Shown here one piece after another: positions 27,317 to 36,724 of a DNA stretch of 64,000 nt. Each line of letters starts with the position of its first letter. The first letter of the stretch is position 1. The position numbers and the translations under genes are program-made. The notes under the pieces were generated by a model. It saw only the letters and a program-made list of their open reading frames with translations, did not search any database and was not told the origin of the DNA. The stretch is from Bosea sp. 29B (GTDB lineage Bacteria > Pseudomonadota > Alphaproteobacteria > Rhizobiales > Beijerinckiaceae). The stretch is taken from NCBI RefSeq assembly GCF_902506165.1, contig NZ_LR733817.1, positions 5,113,625-5,177,624 on the forward strand, read 5' to 3'.

Positions 27317-28705
27317 ATGAGCGCCATCATCGCCATCGTCGGCCGGCCCAATGTCGGCAAGTCGACCCTGTTCAACCGGCTCGTCGGCAAGAAGCTCGCG
27401 CTCGTCGACGATCAGCCTGGCGTCACGCGCGATCGCCGGGAGGGTGAGGCCAGCCTCGGCCATCTGCGCTTCACGGTGATCGATACCGCCGGCCTCGAAG
27501 AGGCCGACAAGGATTCGCTCGCGGGCCGCATGCGCGCCCAGACCGAAACCGCAATCGACCAGGCCGACGTCATCCTGTTCATGATCGACGCCAGGCTCGG
27601 TCTGACGCCGATGGACCAGCCTTTTGCCGACCTGGTGCGCCGCTCCGGCAAGCCCGTCATCCTGCTCGCCAACAAGGCCGAGGGGAACAAGGGCAAGGAC
27701 GGCGTCATGGAGGCCTATTCGCTTGGCCTCGGGGATCCCGTGCCGTTCTCGGCCGAACATGGCGAGGGTACTTCCGACCTGCTGGAGGCGCTGGCGCCTT
27801 ACGTCGACGACGAGCCGGAGGAGGACGAGGAGGAGGCTTGGGCCGATGTGCCCGCCGAAGCCCCGTCCGACGAGGATGTCGATCCCAACCGGCCGCTGCG
27901 CGTCACCATCATCGGCCGCCCCAACGCCGGCAAGTCGACGCTGGTCAACAAGATGATCGGCGAGGAGCGCCTGCTGACCGGCCCCGAGGCCGGTATCACC
28001 CGCGACACCATCTCGGTCGAATGGGAATGGCGCGGCCGGCCGGTGAAGCTGTTCGACACCGCCGGAATGCGCAAGCGTGCCCGCATCGACGAGAAGCTTG
28101 AAAAGCTCGCCGTCGCGGATTCGCTGCGTGCCATCCGCTTCGCCGAAGTCGTGGTCGTCCTGCTCGACGCCACGATCCCCTTCGAAAAGCAGGACCTGAC
28201 CCTGGCCGACCTGACCGAGCGCGAAGGCCGCGCCGTCGTGATCGGCCTGAACAAATGGGATCTCGTCGCCGACAAGCAGGGCCTGCTCGCCGAGCTCAAG
28301 GAGAAGGCACATCATCTGCTGGCGCAGATCCGCGGCGTCGAGATCGTGCCGCTCTCCGGCATCGCCGGCGAGGGCATCGACCGGCTGATGCAGGCGGTCT
28401 TCCGCTCCTATGAGGTCTGGAACCGCCGCGTTTCCACCGCGAAGATCAATCGCTGGCTCGAAGGCGTGCTCTCGGCCCATCCGCCGCCGGCAGTCGCCGG
28501 CCGGCGCATCAAGATCCGCTATATGACGCAGGCCAAGGCGCGGCCGCCGACCTTCGCGCTGTTCGGCAACCAGCTCGACCACCTGCCTGTGTCCTACATG
28601 CGCTACCTGACCAATAATCTGCGCGAGGCTTTCGAGCTGCCAGGTACGCCGGTGCGGCTCCATACCCGTGGCGGCGGCAACCCCTACGACAAGAGCAAGG
28701 GCTGA
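27317..28705 (+). CDS. der: Ribosome biogenesis GTPase Der
   Basis: This 462-residue double-GTPase is required for 50S subunit assembly. G-domain 1 begins at once (GRPNVGKST, 9-17) with DTAGLEE and NKAEG. A very acidic linker ([12 protein letters not shown], near 156-175) leads to G-domain 2 ([20 protein letters not shown] near 200, DTAGMR, NKWDLV). A C-terminal KH-like domain follows ([20 protein letters not shown]). All GTP-binding motifs are intact. It overlaps the following Nudix gene by one base. Confidence 0.96.
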   Translation: MSAIIAIVGRPNVGKSTLFNRLVGKKLALVDDQPGVTRDRREGEASLGHLRFTVIDTAGLEEADKDSLAGRMRAQTETAIDQADVILFMIDARLGLTPMDQPFADLVRRSGKPVILLANKAEGNKGKDGVMEAYSLGLGDPVPFSAEHGEGTSDLLEALAPYVDDEPEEDEEEAWADVPAEAPSDEDVDPNRPLRVTIIGRPNAGKSTLVNKMIGEERLLTGPEAGITRDTISVEWEWRGRPVKLFDTAGMRKRARIDEKLEKLAVADSLRAIRFAEVVVVLLDATIPFEKQDLTLADLTEREGRAVVIGLNKWDLVADKQGLLAELKEKAHHLLAQIRGVEIVPLSGIAGEGIDRLMQAVFRSYEVWNRRVSTAKINRWLEGVLSAHPPPAVAGRRIKIRYMTQAKARPPTFALFGNQLDHLPVSYMRYLTNNLREAFELPGTPVRLHTRGGGNPYDKSKG

Positions 28706-29115
28706 TGCTGGAAACCGTCAGCGCGCTCTTCCTGCGCGCCGACGGGCGGGTGCTGCTCGGCCTGCGCGCGTCCTGGAAACGCGCCTGGGCCGATCATTGG
28801 GATGCGATCGGCGGCCGGGTCGAGGCGGGCGAAGCGCTCGACGAGGCGCTGTTGCGCGAATGCCGCGAGGAGGTCGGGCTGGTGCCGCAGACCTATCGGC
28901 TGATGCTATCCGCAGAAGAACGCTTCCCGGAGCGAAACGGCGCAGCGCTGCATCACATCTATGTCGTCTCGGGCTGGGAAGGTGGCGAGGCCGAGAACCT
29001 GTCGGATGAGCATGTCCGCATCGGCTGGTTTTCGCTCGACGAGATGGCGGCGTTGCCGAATCTGACGGTGCCGGATCTGATAGCGGTAGTGCGGGAGTAT
29101 GCGGGGGCGGCGTAA
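28705..29115 (+). CDS. Nudix hydrolase
   Basis: This is 136 residues. The Nudix box GX5EX7REUXEEXGU is complete at residues 37-59 (G37, E43, R51-E52, E55-E56, G58). The substrate is not apparent; related proteins hydrolyse (deoxy)nucleotide triphosphates or other nucleoside diphosphate compounds. It is translationally coupled to der (TGATG overlap). An inverted pair of REP-like palindromes follows the stop. Confidence 0.85.
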   Translation: MLETVSALFLRADGRVLLGLRASWKRAWADHWDAIGGRVEAGEALDEALLRECREEVGLVPQTYRLMLSAEERFPERNGAALHHIYVVSGWEGGEAENLSDEHVRIGWFSLDEMAALPNLTVPDLIAVVREYAGAA

Positions 29116-29122
29116 AGGGCGC

Positions 29123-29218
29123 GTCATGCTCGGGCTTGACCCGAGCATCTCGTGACGGAAAGGCGCTCTTCTCGGCCAGAGATTCTCGGCTCTGCGCTTC
29201 GCTCCGGCCGAGAATGAC
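29123..29218. repeat. Inverted pair of REP-like palindromes between convergent genes
   Basis: The left unit (29123-29151) matches the left unit at 3284-3312 with one change in the loop. The right unit (29179-29218) is an inverted, longer variant (GAGATTCTCGG... ending CCGAGAATGAC). Both keep the edges GTCAT and ATCTC. The pair fills the gap between the Nudix and SDR stop codons and could serve as a bidirectional terminator-like barrier. Confidence 0.72.
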
Positions 29219-29226
29219 GGCAGTTG

Positions 29227-29967
29227 CTACGCTGGCATCTGCGGCGTCAGCAGCTTGCCCTGCGGGAAGTCGAAGATCTTGCCGGTTTCGCTCCAGTCCG
29301 GCGAAGCGATTGCGACCAGATGCGGCGTCAGCTCTTCGGGCGTCTTCAGCGTCATCGGGTCTTCGCCTGGCATCGCCAGGGCCCGCATCCGGGTGCGCAA
29401 CGGGCCGGGGTTGACCAGCATGACCCGCAGATTGGTGTTCCGGGTCTCGTCGGCATAGCTGCGCGCCATCGCTTCGAGCGCCGCCTTGGACACCGCATAC
29501 GGTCCCCAATAGGCTAGGCCCTTATGCGCTGCACCGGACGACACGAAGATCGCGCGGCCGGATTCGGAGGCCTTCAGCGCCGGCTCGACCGATTTGAGCA
29601 GCCGCCAGTTGGCGCTGACATTGATGTCGAAGACCTCGGCCCATTCCTTCGTGCTGACATGGGTCAGCGGCGCGAGCGGACCAAGGATGCCGGCATTGGC
29701 AAGCAGGACGTCGAGCCTGCCCCAACGCTCGAGCAGGGCAGGGCCCAGCTTCTCGATCGCGGCGGCATCGGCGAGGTCGGCCGGCACCAGTGTCGCGCTG
29801 CCGCCGATCGCTCGGATCTCGTCGTCGAGTTCTTCCAGCGCGCCGGTGGTGCGCGCCAGCGCGATCACATGAGCCCCTGCCTCAGCAAAGGCGAGCGCAG
29901 CGGCGCGGCCAATCCCACGCGACGCGCCGGTGACGAGCGCGATGCGCCCTTCCAGAGGCTTGGTCAT
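29227..29967 (-). CDS. Short-chain dehydrogenase/reductase (SDR family)
   Basis: This is 246 residues. The Rossmann motif TGASRGIG is at 13-20, NAG at 91-93, and the catalytic set S143/S144, Y157 and K161 (YAVSK) is intact. It is an NAD(P)-dependent oxidoreductase of classical SDR type. The substrate is unknown; LKTPEELTPHLVAIASPDWS near the C-terminus is a feature of a widespread alphaproteobacterial SDR. I use ATG 29967 (MTKPLEGRIALVTG); an upstream start would overlap purF. It lies 19 bp after the purF stop and is probably co-transcribed. Confidence 0.88.
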   Translation of the reverse strand: MTKPLEGRIALVTGASRGIGRAAALAFAEAGAHVIALARTTGALEELDDEIRAIGGSATLVPADLADAAAIEKLGPALLERWGRLDVLLANAGILGPLAPLTHVSTKEWAEVFDINVSANWRLLKSVEPALKASESGRAIFVSSGAAHKGLAYWGPYAVSKAALEAMARSYADETRNTNLRVMLVNPGPLRTRMRALAMPGEDPMTLKTPEELTPHLVAIASPDWSETGKIFDFPQGKLLTPQMPA

Positions 29968-29986
29968 CGAAATTCCGTCGAAAGGA

Positions 29987-31456
29987 TCAGCCGGCGGCCA
30001 GAAGCGAGATTTGCTGCTTGGCGCTCTCGCCGATGACATCGGTCAGCGAGGTCGGATAGTCGCCGGTGAAGCAATGGTCGGTGAACTGCGGCCGGGTCGC
30101 GTCGCGCTGCTCATGGCCCATCGCCTTGTAGAGGCCGTCGACCGAGATGAAGGCGAGGGAATCGGCGCCGACGAACTGGCGCATCTCCTCGAGCGTATGG
30201 GTCGCGGCGAGCAGCTTCTGCTGGTCGGGCGTATCGATGCCGTAATAGTCGGGATGGGTGATCGGCGGCGAGGAGATGCGGAAATGCACCTCGCGGGCGC
30301 CGGCCTCGCGCATCATCTTGACGATTTTCAGCGAGGTCGTGCCGCGCACAATCGAATCGTCGACCAGCACGATGCGCTTGCCCTCGACCACGCTGCGATT
30401 GGCCGAGTGCTTCAGGCGCACGCCGAGCTCGCGCACCTTCTGCGTCGGCTCGATGAAGGTGCGGCCGACATAGTGATTGCGGATGATGCCGAGTTCGAAC
30501 GGGATACCGCTCGCCTGGGCGTAGCCGAGTGCCGCAGGCACGCCGGAATCCGGCACCGGCACGATCACGTCGGCCTCGGCCGGGGCTTCGGCTGCGAGCT
30601 GCGCGCCCATCGCCTTGCGGCGTTCATAGATGCTGCGGCCCTTCACGATCGAATCCGGCCGCGCGAAGTAGATGTACTCGAAGATGCAGGGCCGTTCCGG
30701 CACCGGCGGGAAGGGCTTGTGGCTCTCGATGCCCTGCTCGGAGATGACGATGACTTCGCCATTCTCGATCTCGCGGACGAACTTGGCGCCGATGATGTCG
30801 AGCGCGCAGGTCTCGGAGGTCAGGATCGGGCAGCCATTGAGGTCGCCGAGCACGAGCGGGCGGATGCCGAGCGGGTCGCGCGCGCCGACCAGCTTCTTGT
30901 TGGTGATGCCGACGAAGGCATAGGCGCCCTCGATCTGGCGCAGCGCGTCGATGAAGCGCTCGATGAACTTCGGCTTGCGGCTGCGCGCGACGAGATGGAG
31001 CAGCACCTCGGTGTCCGAGGTCGACTGGTAGATCGCGCCGTCACGGACGAGGTTGCGGCGCAGCGTCAGCCCATTGGTCAGGTTGCCGTTATGCGCCACC
31101 GCGAAACCGCCGCCATGCAGTTCGGAGAACAGCGGCTGGACGTTGCGCAGGATGGTCTCGCCGGTGGTCGAATAGCGGACATGGCCGATCGCCTGCTTGC
31201 CCTTGAGCTTCTCGATCACGCTCGCATCGGAGAAGGCGTCGCCGACCAGGCCGAGCTGGCGCTCGGTGTGGAAGCGCTTGCCGTCGAAGGAGACGATGCC
31301 GGTCGCCTCCTGGCCACGGTGCTGGAGCGCGTGCAGGCCGAGCGCGGTCAGCGCGGCGGCGTCCTCATGGCCGAAGATGCCGAAGACGCCGCACTCCTCG
31401 CGCAAACGGTCGGCGTTCGGATCGAACACGGCGTCGGCATCGTGGATCAGGCTCAT
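29987..31456 (-). CDS. purF: Amidophosphoribosyltransferase
   Basis: This 489-residue enzyme makes phosphoribosylamine from PRPP and glutamine, the first step of purine synthesis. Residues 1-21 are a short propeptide, and the catalytic N-terminal nucleophile is C22 in REECGVFGIFG. The class II amidotransferase domain follows (LHALQHRGQEATGI). The PRPP-binding loop is KRIVLVDDSIVRGTTS. The start at 31456 is favoured because the propeptide length then fits the family; the frame extends upstream into a hairpin. Confidence 0.96.
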   Translation of the reverse strand: MSLIHDADAVFDPNADRLREECGVFGIFGHEDAAALTALGLHALQHRGQEATGIVSFDGKRFHTERQLGLVGDAFSDASVIEKLKGKQAIGHVRYSTTGETILRNVQPLFSELHGGGFAVAHNGNLTNGLTLRRNLVRDGAIYQSTSDTEVLLHLVARSRKPKFIERFIDALRQIEGAYAFVGITNKKLVGARDPLGIRPLVLGDLNGCPILTSETCALDIIGAKFVREIENGEVIVISEQGIESHKPFPPVPERPCIFEYIYFARPDSIVKGRSIYERRKAMGAQLAAEAPAEADVIVPVPDSGVPAALGYAQASGIPFELGIIRNHYVGRTFIEPTQKVRELGVRLKHSANRSVVEGKRIVLVDDSIVRGTTSLKIVKMMREAGAREVHFRISSPPITHPDYYGIDTPDQQKLLAATHTLEEMRQFVGADSLAFISVDGLYKAMGHEQRDATRPQFTDHCFTGDYPTSLTDVIGESAKQQISLLAAG

Positions 31457-31486
31457 CGCAAGGCTCCATCGCGGCTTCAATAGGTT

Positions 31487-31513
31487 CTCCGTTCGGCGGA
31501 CGGCCGAACGGAG
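31487..31513. repeat. Palindrome in the purF leader
   Basis: CTCCGTTCGG (31487-31496) and its inverse CCGAACGGAG (31504-31513) flank 7 nt. The hairpin lies about 30 bp upstream of the purF start codon. The same TCCGTTCGG/CCGAACGGA core occurs in the repeat at 43207-43236, so this is more likely a dispersed repeat than a purine-specific regulator. A second weaker hairpin (about 31548-31580) lies nearer cvpA. Confidence 0.5.
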
Positions 31514-31597
31514 ATAATCTGCCAACTACTTGTTAGAGCGTGGCGTCATCGCAAGAACGGGTGCCGTTTTTGTGATGAGGCCAGGCTCTGGTTCCAA

Positions 31598-32314
31598 TCA
31601 GGGCCGGCGTTGCGCCGGGGCGGGCGTCGCGCCGGTGGCGGCCGGGGCAGTCGTATCGATCACGCGCTGCAGTGCCTGCCGGTCGGTGGCAGGCGCCTGG
31701 GTGCGGCGCTGCGGGTCGGCAGGGGCGGTGCCGCCGGCCGGCGGGTTGGTGCCCGGCGTGCGCGGCTCCTCGGCCGGTGCGTCGGTCGATTCAGGCGTCT
31801 TCGGCTGCAGCAGCTTCTTCACGAATTCCGAATCGATATCCTGCGGCAACATTGTGAGCAGGCTGCGGCCGGTTTCCTCCAGCAGGGGCTTGGAGCGCGA
31901 ATCGCGTGCCCAGGCCGGCTGCATCTTCTCCGGCACCAGCGCGGTGAAGAAGAGATAGCCGACGACGGCGAGCAGCAGGCCGCGGGCGGCGCCGAAGACG
32001 AAGCCGAGCGTGCGGTCGAGCGCGCCGATGCGCGAATCGAGCACGAAGTCCGAGATCCGCGCCGTGATCAGCGAGACGACGATCAGCGTCCCCAGGAACA
32101 GCGCCGCGATCACCGCGACGAGCGCCACGGTCTTGTTCGGGATGTGCTGCTGCACCAGCGGCAGCAACTGCGGATGGAAGATCCAGGCGACGACGGCGGC
32201 GGCCGCCCAGGAGGCAATCGCCAGCACTTCGCGCGTCAAGCCGCGCACGGCTGCGAGCAAAGCCGAGATCAACACCACGCCGATGACGACGAGATCGAGA
32301 ATGGTCACAGGCAT
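31598..32314 (-). CDS. cvpA: CvpA family protein
   Basis: This is 238 residues with four transmembrane helices in the first 160 (starting VTILDLVVIGVVLISALLAA) and the family segment RGLTREVLAIASWAAAAVVA. A Pro/Ala/Thr-rich, probably disordered C-terminal tail of about 70 residues follows. CvpA is named from colicin V production and is needed for envelope homeostasis in enterobacteria; its biochemical role is unclear. Position next to purF is conserved across proteobacteria. The ATG at 32314 gives a proper first helix. Confidence 0.88.
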   Translation of the reverse strand: MPVTILDLVVIGVVLISALLAAVRGLTREVLAIASWAAAAVVAWIFHPQLLPLVQQHIPNKTVALVAVIAALFLGTLIVVSLITARISDFVLDSRIGALDRTLGFVFGAARGLLLAVVGYLFFTALVPEKMQPAWARDSRSKPLLEETGRSLLTMLPQDIDSEFVKKLLQPKTPESTDAPAEEPRTPGTNPPAGGTAPADPQRRTQAPATDRQALQRVIDTTAPAATGATPAPAQRRP

Positions 32315-32507
32315 GTCAGGGCCGCTTCGCTGCAAAATCGGGGCCGGCACGCGTCAAATGGGTGGGCCGGACGGATTTTGCTATACCTGCTCGCGTGCCG
32401 CGCGTCACCCATCCAGTCGGCTCATTTTGCACTGCGGGAGCCGGATTCGATCAGGTTATCCAAGCCGATCGGAGAATCCGCCTCTCCGCTCTGACATCGA
32501 GCCCGCT

Positions 32508-33932
32508 TCACCGGTCTGCTTGTGGAGCGCGCTGACTGGAACGAGCACGGGGAGCGCTTGCCGCGATTTCGGCAACGAGCTCGCCGACATGGCTGAGACG
32601 CCGCAATCTCAGGCCGTTGCCGTCGCCGATATCGGCTCCTGCAGAAGGTAGTACGGCACTCTCGAAACCCAGCTTGGCAGCCTCGCGCAGCCGGGCTGCC
32701 GTCACCGAGACCGGCCGAATCGCGCCAGACAAGGCGATTTCGCCGAAATGGACCGCGCCGGACGGCAGGATCGCCCCGGTCAGCGAGGAAACGAGCGCCG
32801 CGGCGACGGCAAGGTCGGCCGCCGGCTCGCCGACGCGCAGGCCGCCGGCGACGTTGAGATAGACGTCGTGCTGGCCGAGCTTCAGCCCACCATGCGTCTC
32901 CAGCACAGCCAGCACCATGGCAAGGCGGCTGTTCTCCCAGCCGACCACGGCACGACGTGGCGTGCCGAGCGCGCTCGGCGCCACCAGCGCCTGGATCTCG
33001 ACCAGCACCGGCCGCGTGCCCTCGATGCTGGCGAGCACGGCGGCGCCCGGCGCATCCTGGTCACGCCCGGCGAGGAACAGGGCGGAAGGGTTGCCGACTT
33101 CGGAGAGGCCGGCGCCGGTCATCTCGAAGACGCCGATCTCGTCGGTGGCGCCGAAACGGTTCTTCTGGCCGCGCAGGATCCGGAAGGAATGGGTGCCTTC
33201 GCCTTCGAACGACAGCACCGCGTCGACCATGTGCTCGACAACGCGCGGGCCGGCGATCTGGCCGTCCTTGGTGACGTGACCGACCAGGATCAGGCAGGCA
33301 CCGGAGGTCTTGGCGTAGCGGATCAGCGCTTGGGCCGAGCCGCGCACCTGCGTCACCGTGCCGGGCGCGCTCTCGACCTCCGAAGACCACATGGTCTGGA
33401 TCGAATCGATCACCACGAGGGCAGGGCGCTCGCCCTGGCCGAGGGTCGCGATGATGTCCTCGATATTGGTCTCGGCGGCGAGGTCGACCGGCGCCTCGGC
33501 GAGCCCCATGCGCTGGGCCCGCAGGCGAACCTGGCCGGTCGATTCCTCACCCGAAACATAGACCACGCGCCGGCCGGTCATCGCCATGGCAGCGCAGGCC
33601 TGCATCAGCAGCGTCGACTTGCCGATGCCCGGATCGCCGCCGATCAGCAGGACCGAGCCCGGCACGAAGCCGCCGCCGGTGACGCGGTCGAGCTCGCTGA
33701 TCCCTGAGACGATGCGCGGTGCGTCCTGCGTCTCGCCCTTCAGGCTCTCCAGCGCGAAGATGCGGCCGCGGGCTCGCCCGCCGGAGGGCGCCCGGCCGCC
33801 ACCTGGGACCGGCGCAGCCTGAGCCTCTTCGGAGAGCGACGACCAGGTGCCGCAGGAATCGCACTTGCCCTGCCAGCGGTGGTAGACCGCACCGCAGGCC
33901 TGGCAGATGTAAGTCGGGCCGCGCTTGGCCAT
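32508..33932 (-). CDS. radA: DNA repair protein RadA (Sms)
   Basis: This 474-residue RecA-like ATPase assists branch migration and processing of recombination intermediates. The N-terminal zinc finger has C10, C13, C24 and C27 (CQACGAVYHRWQGKCDSC). Walker A is GGDPGIGKST (98-107). The RadA-specific KNRFG motif (QKNRFGATDEIG) is intact, and the Lon-protease-like C-terminal domain follows. It starts 7 bp after the alr stop in the same direction. Confidence 0.96.
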   Translation of the reverse strand: MAKRGPTYICQACGAVYHRWQGKCDSCGTWSSLSEEAQAAPVPGGGRAPSGGRARGRIFALESLKGETQDAPRIVSGISELDRVTGGGFVPGSVLLIGGDPGIGKSTLLMQACAAMAMTGRRVVYVSGEESTGQVRLRAQRMGLAEAPVDLAAETNIEDIIATLGQGERPALVVIDSIQTMWSSEVESAPGTVTQVRGSAQALIRYAKTSGACLILVGHVTKDGQIAGPRVVEHMVDAVLSFEGEGTHSFRILRGQKNRFGATDEIGVFEMTGAGLSEVGNPSALFLAGRDQDAPGAAVLASIEGTRPVLVEIQALVAPSALGTPRRAVVGWENSRLAMVLAVLETHGGLKLGQHDVYLNVAGGLRVGEPAADLAVAAALVSSLTGAILPSGAVHFGEIALSGAIRPVSVTAARLREAAKLGFESAVLPSAGADIGDGNGLRLRRLSHVGELVAEIAASAPRARSSQRAPQADR

Positions 33933-33939
33933 TTACGCC

Positions 33940-35070
33940 CTAGATCCCGACATAGCGCCGCGCATGGCGGCGGCCGAGGCTGGTCAGGATCTCGTAGCCG
34001 ATCGTCTTGGCGCCCGCGCCGACCGTCTCCAGGTCGAGCTCGCCGCCGATCAGCGTCACCGGCGCGCCGCGCTTGGCCGTCTCGGCGGGGGCATCGGAGA
34101 CGTCGATGATGATCAAATCCATCGAGACGGTGCCGACGAAGGGGCAGCGCACGCCGCCGACCAGCGCCGAGCCACCCTGCGAACGATCGGTCCAGCTGGC
34201 ATTGCGCGGATAACCGTCGGCATAGCCCAGGCAGATGGTGGCGAGCTTGCGCCGACCCTTCGCCGTCCAGGTGCCGTTATAGCCGACTTGAGTACCGGTC
34301 TGGACCTCGCGCAGCTGGATGATCTGCGCTTCGAGCCCGACTACGGGCTGCATCGGATTCGGCTTTCCGGGCGTCGGATTGCCACCATAGAGCGCATAGC
34401 CCGGCCGGGTGAGCTGGTAGGATGGGCAACCCGGCAGGAAATGGCCGGAGGAATTCAGCAGCGAGGCGGGCACGCCGGGGAAGGCCGCGGCGACTTCGGC
34501 GAAGGCGGATACCTGCCGGGCGTTGGCCGGGTCGTCGATCACTTCCGAGGCGGCAAAATGGCTCATCACCAGTCCGATCCCGGCGGCGGCGATCACGCCG
34601 CTCTTCTCGCGCGCCAGGTCGAGCCCTTCGCCGGGCCAGAGCCCGAGCCGGTTCATGGCGGTGTCGACATGCAGAGCTGCCGGCCGAACCTTGGCGCCGC
34701 TCTGCCGGAAGCCGGCCCATTCGAGCAGCTCCTCATGCGAGCCTAGTACCGGCGAAAGATCGTGCTCGGCGTAGGCCCCGCCGGTTTCCGGCGCGAGGCC
34801 GTTCAGCACATAGATCGTCGCCTCCGGCGCAACGGCGCGGGCGCGCACCGCTTCCGAGAGATGCGCAACGAAGAAGGTCTTGCAGCCGGCCTTGGCAAGG
34901 GCCGTGACGGCCGGCTCGATGCCGATGCCATAGGCATTGGCCTTGACCACGGCGGCGGCTTCCGTGCCGGCGCGTTGCTTCAGCATGCGCCAATTGGCGA
35001 CGAACGCACCGAGGTCGATCGTCAGGATGGCGCCGTGGCCGGCATTCTCGGGCGTGTCGAAGGCGTTCAT
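33940..35070 (-). CDS. alr: Alanine racemase
   Basis: This 376-residue PLP enzyme makes D-alanine for peptidoglycan. The PLP lysine is K43 in AAVVKANAYGIG, where the usual His after the Gly is replaced by Ile. The C-terminal barrel side carries LGYADGYPRNAS and CPFVGTVSMDLIIIDV. The ATG at 35070 overlaps the dnaB stop (ATGA), so translation is coupled to dnaB; longer in-frame starts lie inside dnaB and were rejected. Confidence 0.94.
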   Translation of the reverse strand: MNAFDTPENAGHGAILTIDLGAFVANWRMLKQRAGTEAAAVVKANAYGIGIEPAVTALAKAGCKTFFVAHLSEAVRARAVAPEATIYVLNGLAPETGGAYAEHDLSPVLGSHEELLEWAGFRQSGAKVRPAALHVDTAMNRLGLWPGEGLDLAREKSGVIAAAGIGLVMSHFAASEVIDDPANARQVSAFAEVAAAFPGVPASLLNSSGHFLPGCPSYQLTRPGYALYGGNPTPGKPNPMQPVVGLEAQIIQLREVQTGTQVGYNGTWTAKGRRKLATICLGYADGYPRNASWTDRSQGGSALVGGVRCPFVGTVSMDLIIIDVSDAPAETAKRGAPVTLIGGELDLETVGAGAKTIGYEILTSLGRRHARRYVGI

Positions 35071-36560
35071 TCGAGGCGCTCCGGTAGATGGCTCTGATCG
35101 GCCCTGTCGGAGAAGCGCGTCACGTCGGCGTCGAACTGCAGCGCGACGGTTCCGGTCGGGCCGTGGCGCTGCTTGCCGATGATGAGCTCGGCGAGCCCAT
35201 GGGCTGCCTCCATCTCCATCACCCACTTGTTGTGCTCGTCGGTGCCCGGCCGGGGCTCCTTGCCCTTGAGATAATACTCTTCGCGATAGACGAACATCAC
35301 CACGTCGGCGTCCTGCTCGATCGAGCCGGATTCACGCAGGTCCGAGAGCTGCGGGCGCTTGTCGTCGCGGTTCTCGACCTGGCGCGAGAGCTGCGAGAGC
35401 GCGACGATCGGGACGTTGAGCTCCTTGGCCAGCGCCTTCAGGCTGGTGGTGATTTCGGTCAGCTCCTGCACGCGGTTCTGGCCGGCCTTCGAAGAGCCGG
35501 AGAGCAGCTGCAGGTAGTCGATGAACAGGATGTCGAGCCCCTTCTGGCGCTGCAGGCGGCGGGCGCGGGCGACGAGCTGGGCGATCGAGATGCCGCCGGT
35601 CTGGTCGATATAGAGCGGCAGTTTCTCGATCTGGGCGGCCACGTCGGTCAGCCGGGCGAAATCGCCCTCAGTGATGCGGCCTTGCCTGATCTTGTAGGAG
35701 GAAATGCCCGACTGCTCGGCGACGATACGGGTGGCGAGCTGGTCGGCCGACATTTCGAGCGAGAAGAAGCCGACGATGGCGCCGTCGGCCGACTTGATCG
35801 TACCGTCCTCCTGGCGCTCCCCGCGCCAGGCCTTGGCCATGTTGAAGGCGATATTGGTCGCGAGCGAGGTCTTGCCCATGGCCGGGCGGCCGGCGAGCAC
35901 GATCAGGTCGGAGCGCTGCAGGCCGCCCATCCGCGCGTCGAGATCGCGCAGCCCCGACGAGATGCCCGAGAGGCCGCCGGCGCGCTGGAAGGCGCTCGCC
36001 GCCATGTCGATGGCGAGCCGCAGCGCCCCGTCGAATTTCTGGAAGCCGCCTTCGTAGCGGCCCTTCTCGGCGAGTGCGTAGAGCTTGCGCTCGGCATCCT
36101 CGATCTGCTCGCGCGGCGCCATGTCGACCGGCGCGTCATAGGCGACGTTGACCAACTCCTCGCCGACGCCGATCAGCTGGCGGCGGACAGCGAGGTCGTA
36201 GACAGTCCGGCCATAGTCGGCAGCGTTGATGACGGTCGTCGCCTCGGCCGCGAGCCGGGCGAGGTATTGCGGTGCGGTGATGCCGCCGAGATCGATTTCG
36301 CCGACGAAGGTCTTGAGCGTGATCGGCGTCGCGATCTTGCCCGCCCGGATCATGCTGCTCATCAGCTCGAAGATCCGCCGGTGCAGCTCCTCGAAGAAGT
36401 GCTCGGGCTGCAGGAAGTCCGAGACCCGGTAGAAGGCGTCGTTGTTGACCAGGATGGCACCCAGCAGCGCCTGCTCCGCCTCGATATTGTGCGGCTGGAC
36501 GCGGAAGTTCGCCTCGTGACTGGTTTCGAGGCGGGCGACGAGGGCGGTGGCAGTGGCCAT
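35067..36560 (-). CDS. dnaB: Replicative DNA helicase DnaB
   Basis: This 497-residue hexameric helicase unwinds DNA at the fork. The N-terminal domain starts at about 20 (RVQPHNIEAEQALLGAILVN). The RecA-like C-terminal domain has Walker A GRPAMGKTS (224-232), Walker B LDILFIDYLQLL, and the DnaB motif QLSRQVENRDDKRPQLSDLR. There is no intein. The gene starts the block dnaB-alr-radA-cvpA-purF; the rplI terminator lies 109 bp upstream, so it should have its own promoter. Confidence 0.97.
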   Translation of the reverse strand: MATATALVARLETSHEANFRVQPHNIEAEQALLGAILVNNDAFYRVSDFLQPEHFFEELHRRIFELMSSMIRAGKIATPITLKTFVGEIDLGGITAPQYLARLAAEATTVINAADYGRTVYDLAVRRQLIGVGEELVNVAYDAPVDMAPREQIEDAERKLYALAEKGRYEGGFQKFDGALRLAIDMAASAFQRAGGLSGISSGLRDLDARMGGLQRSDLIVLAGRPAMGKTSLATNIAFNMAKAWRGERQEDGTIKSADGAIVGFFSLEMSADQLATRIVAEQSGISSYKIRQGRITEGDFARLTDVAAQIEKLPLYIDQTGGISIAQLVARARRLQRQKGLDILFIDYLQLLSGSSKAGQNRVQELTEITTSLKALAKELNVPIVALSQLSRQVENRDDKRPQLSDLRESGSIEQDADVVMFVYREEYYLKGKEPRPGTDEHNKWVMEMEAAHGLAELIIGKQRHGPTGTVALQFDADVTRFSDRADQSHLPERLE

Positions 36561-36668
36561 AGCCTGCAGGCAATCTCGCTAGGATGAGTCGGAACTGGTT
36601 CACTCTAGCATTTGCCAGCGCTTGGCGAGTGTCAGGAACGCAATCCACCCCAGTTCACAGGCGATACG

Positions 36669-36696
36669 AAAAGGGCGCCGTGTTGCCACGGCGCCC
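36669..36696 (-). terminator. Intrinsic terminator after rplI
   Basis: Read on the minus strand, a 10-bp GC-rich stem (GGGCGCCGTG/CACGGCGCCC, 36673-36696) with a 4-nt loop is followed at once by TTTT (36669-36672). It lies 28 bp beyond the rplI stop and separates the ribosomal-protein operon from dnaB. Confidence 0.75.
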
Positions 36697-36724
36697 ATTG
36701 ACTCGTGCAAGCCTCTGAAAGGGC

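Noticed and set aside
31457..31597. Purine riboswitch upstream of purF
   Set aside because: The hairpins present do not form the three-way junction with the conserved loops of a purine aptamer. One hairpin core is shared with an unrelated locus at 43207.
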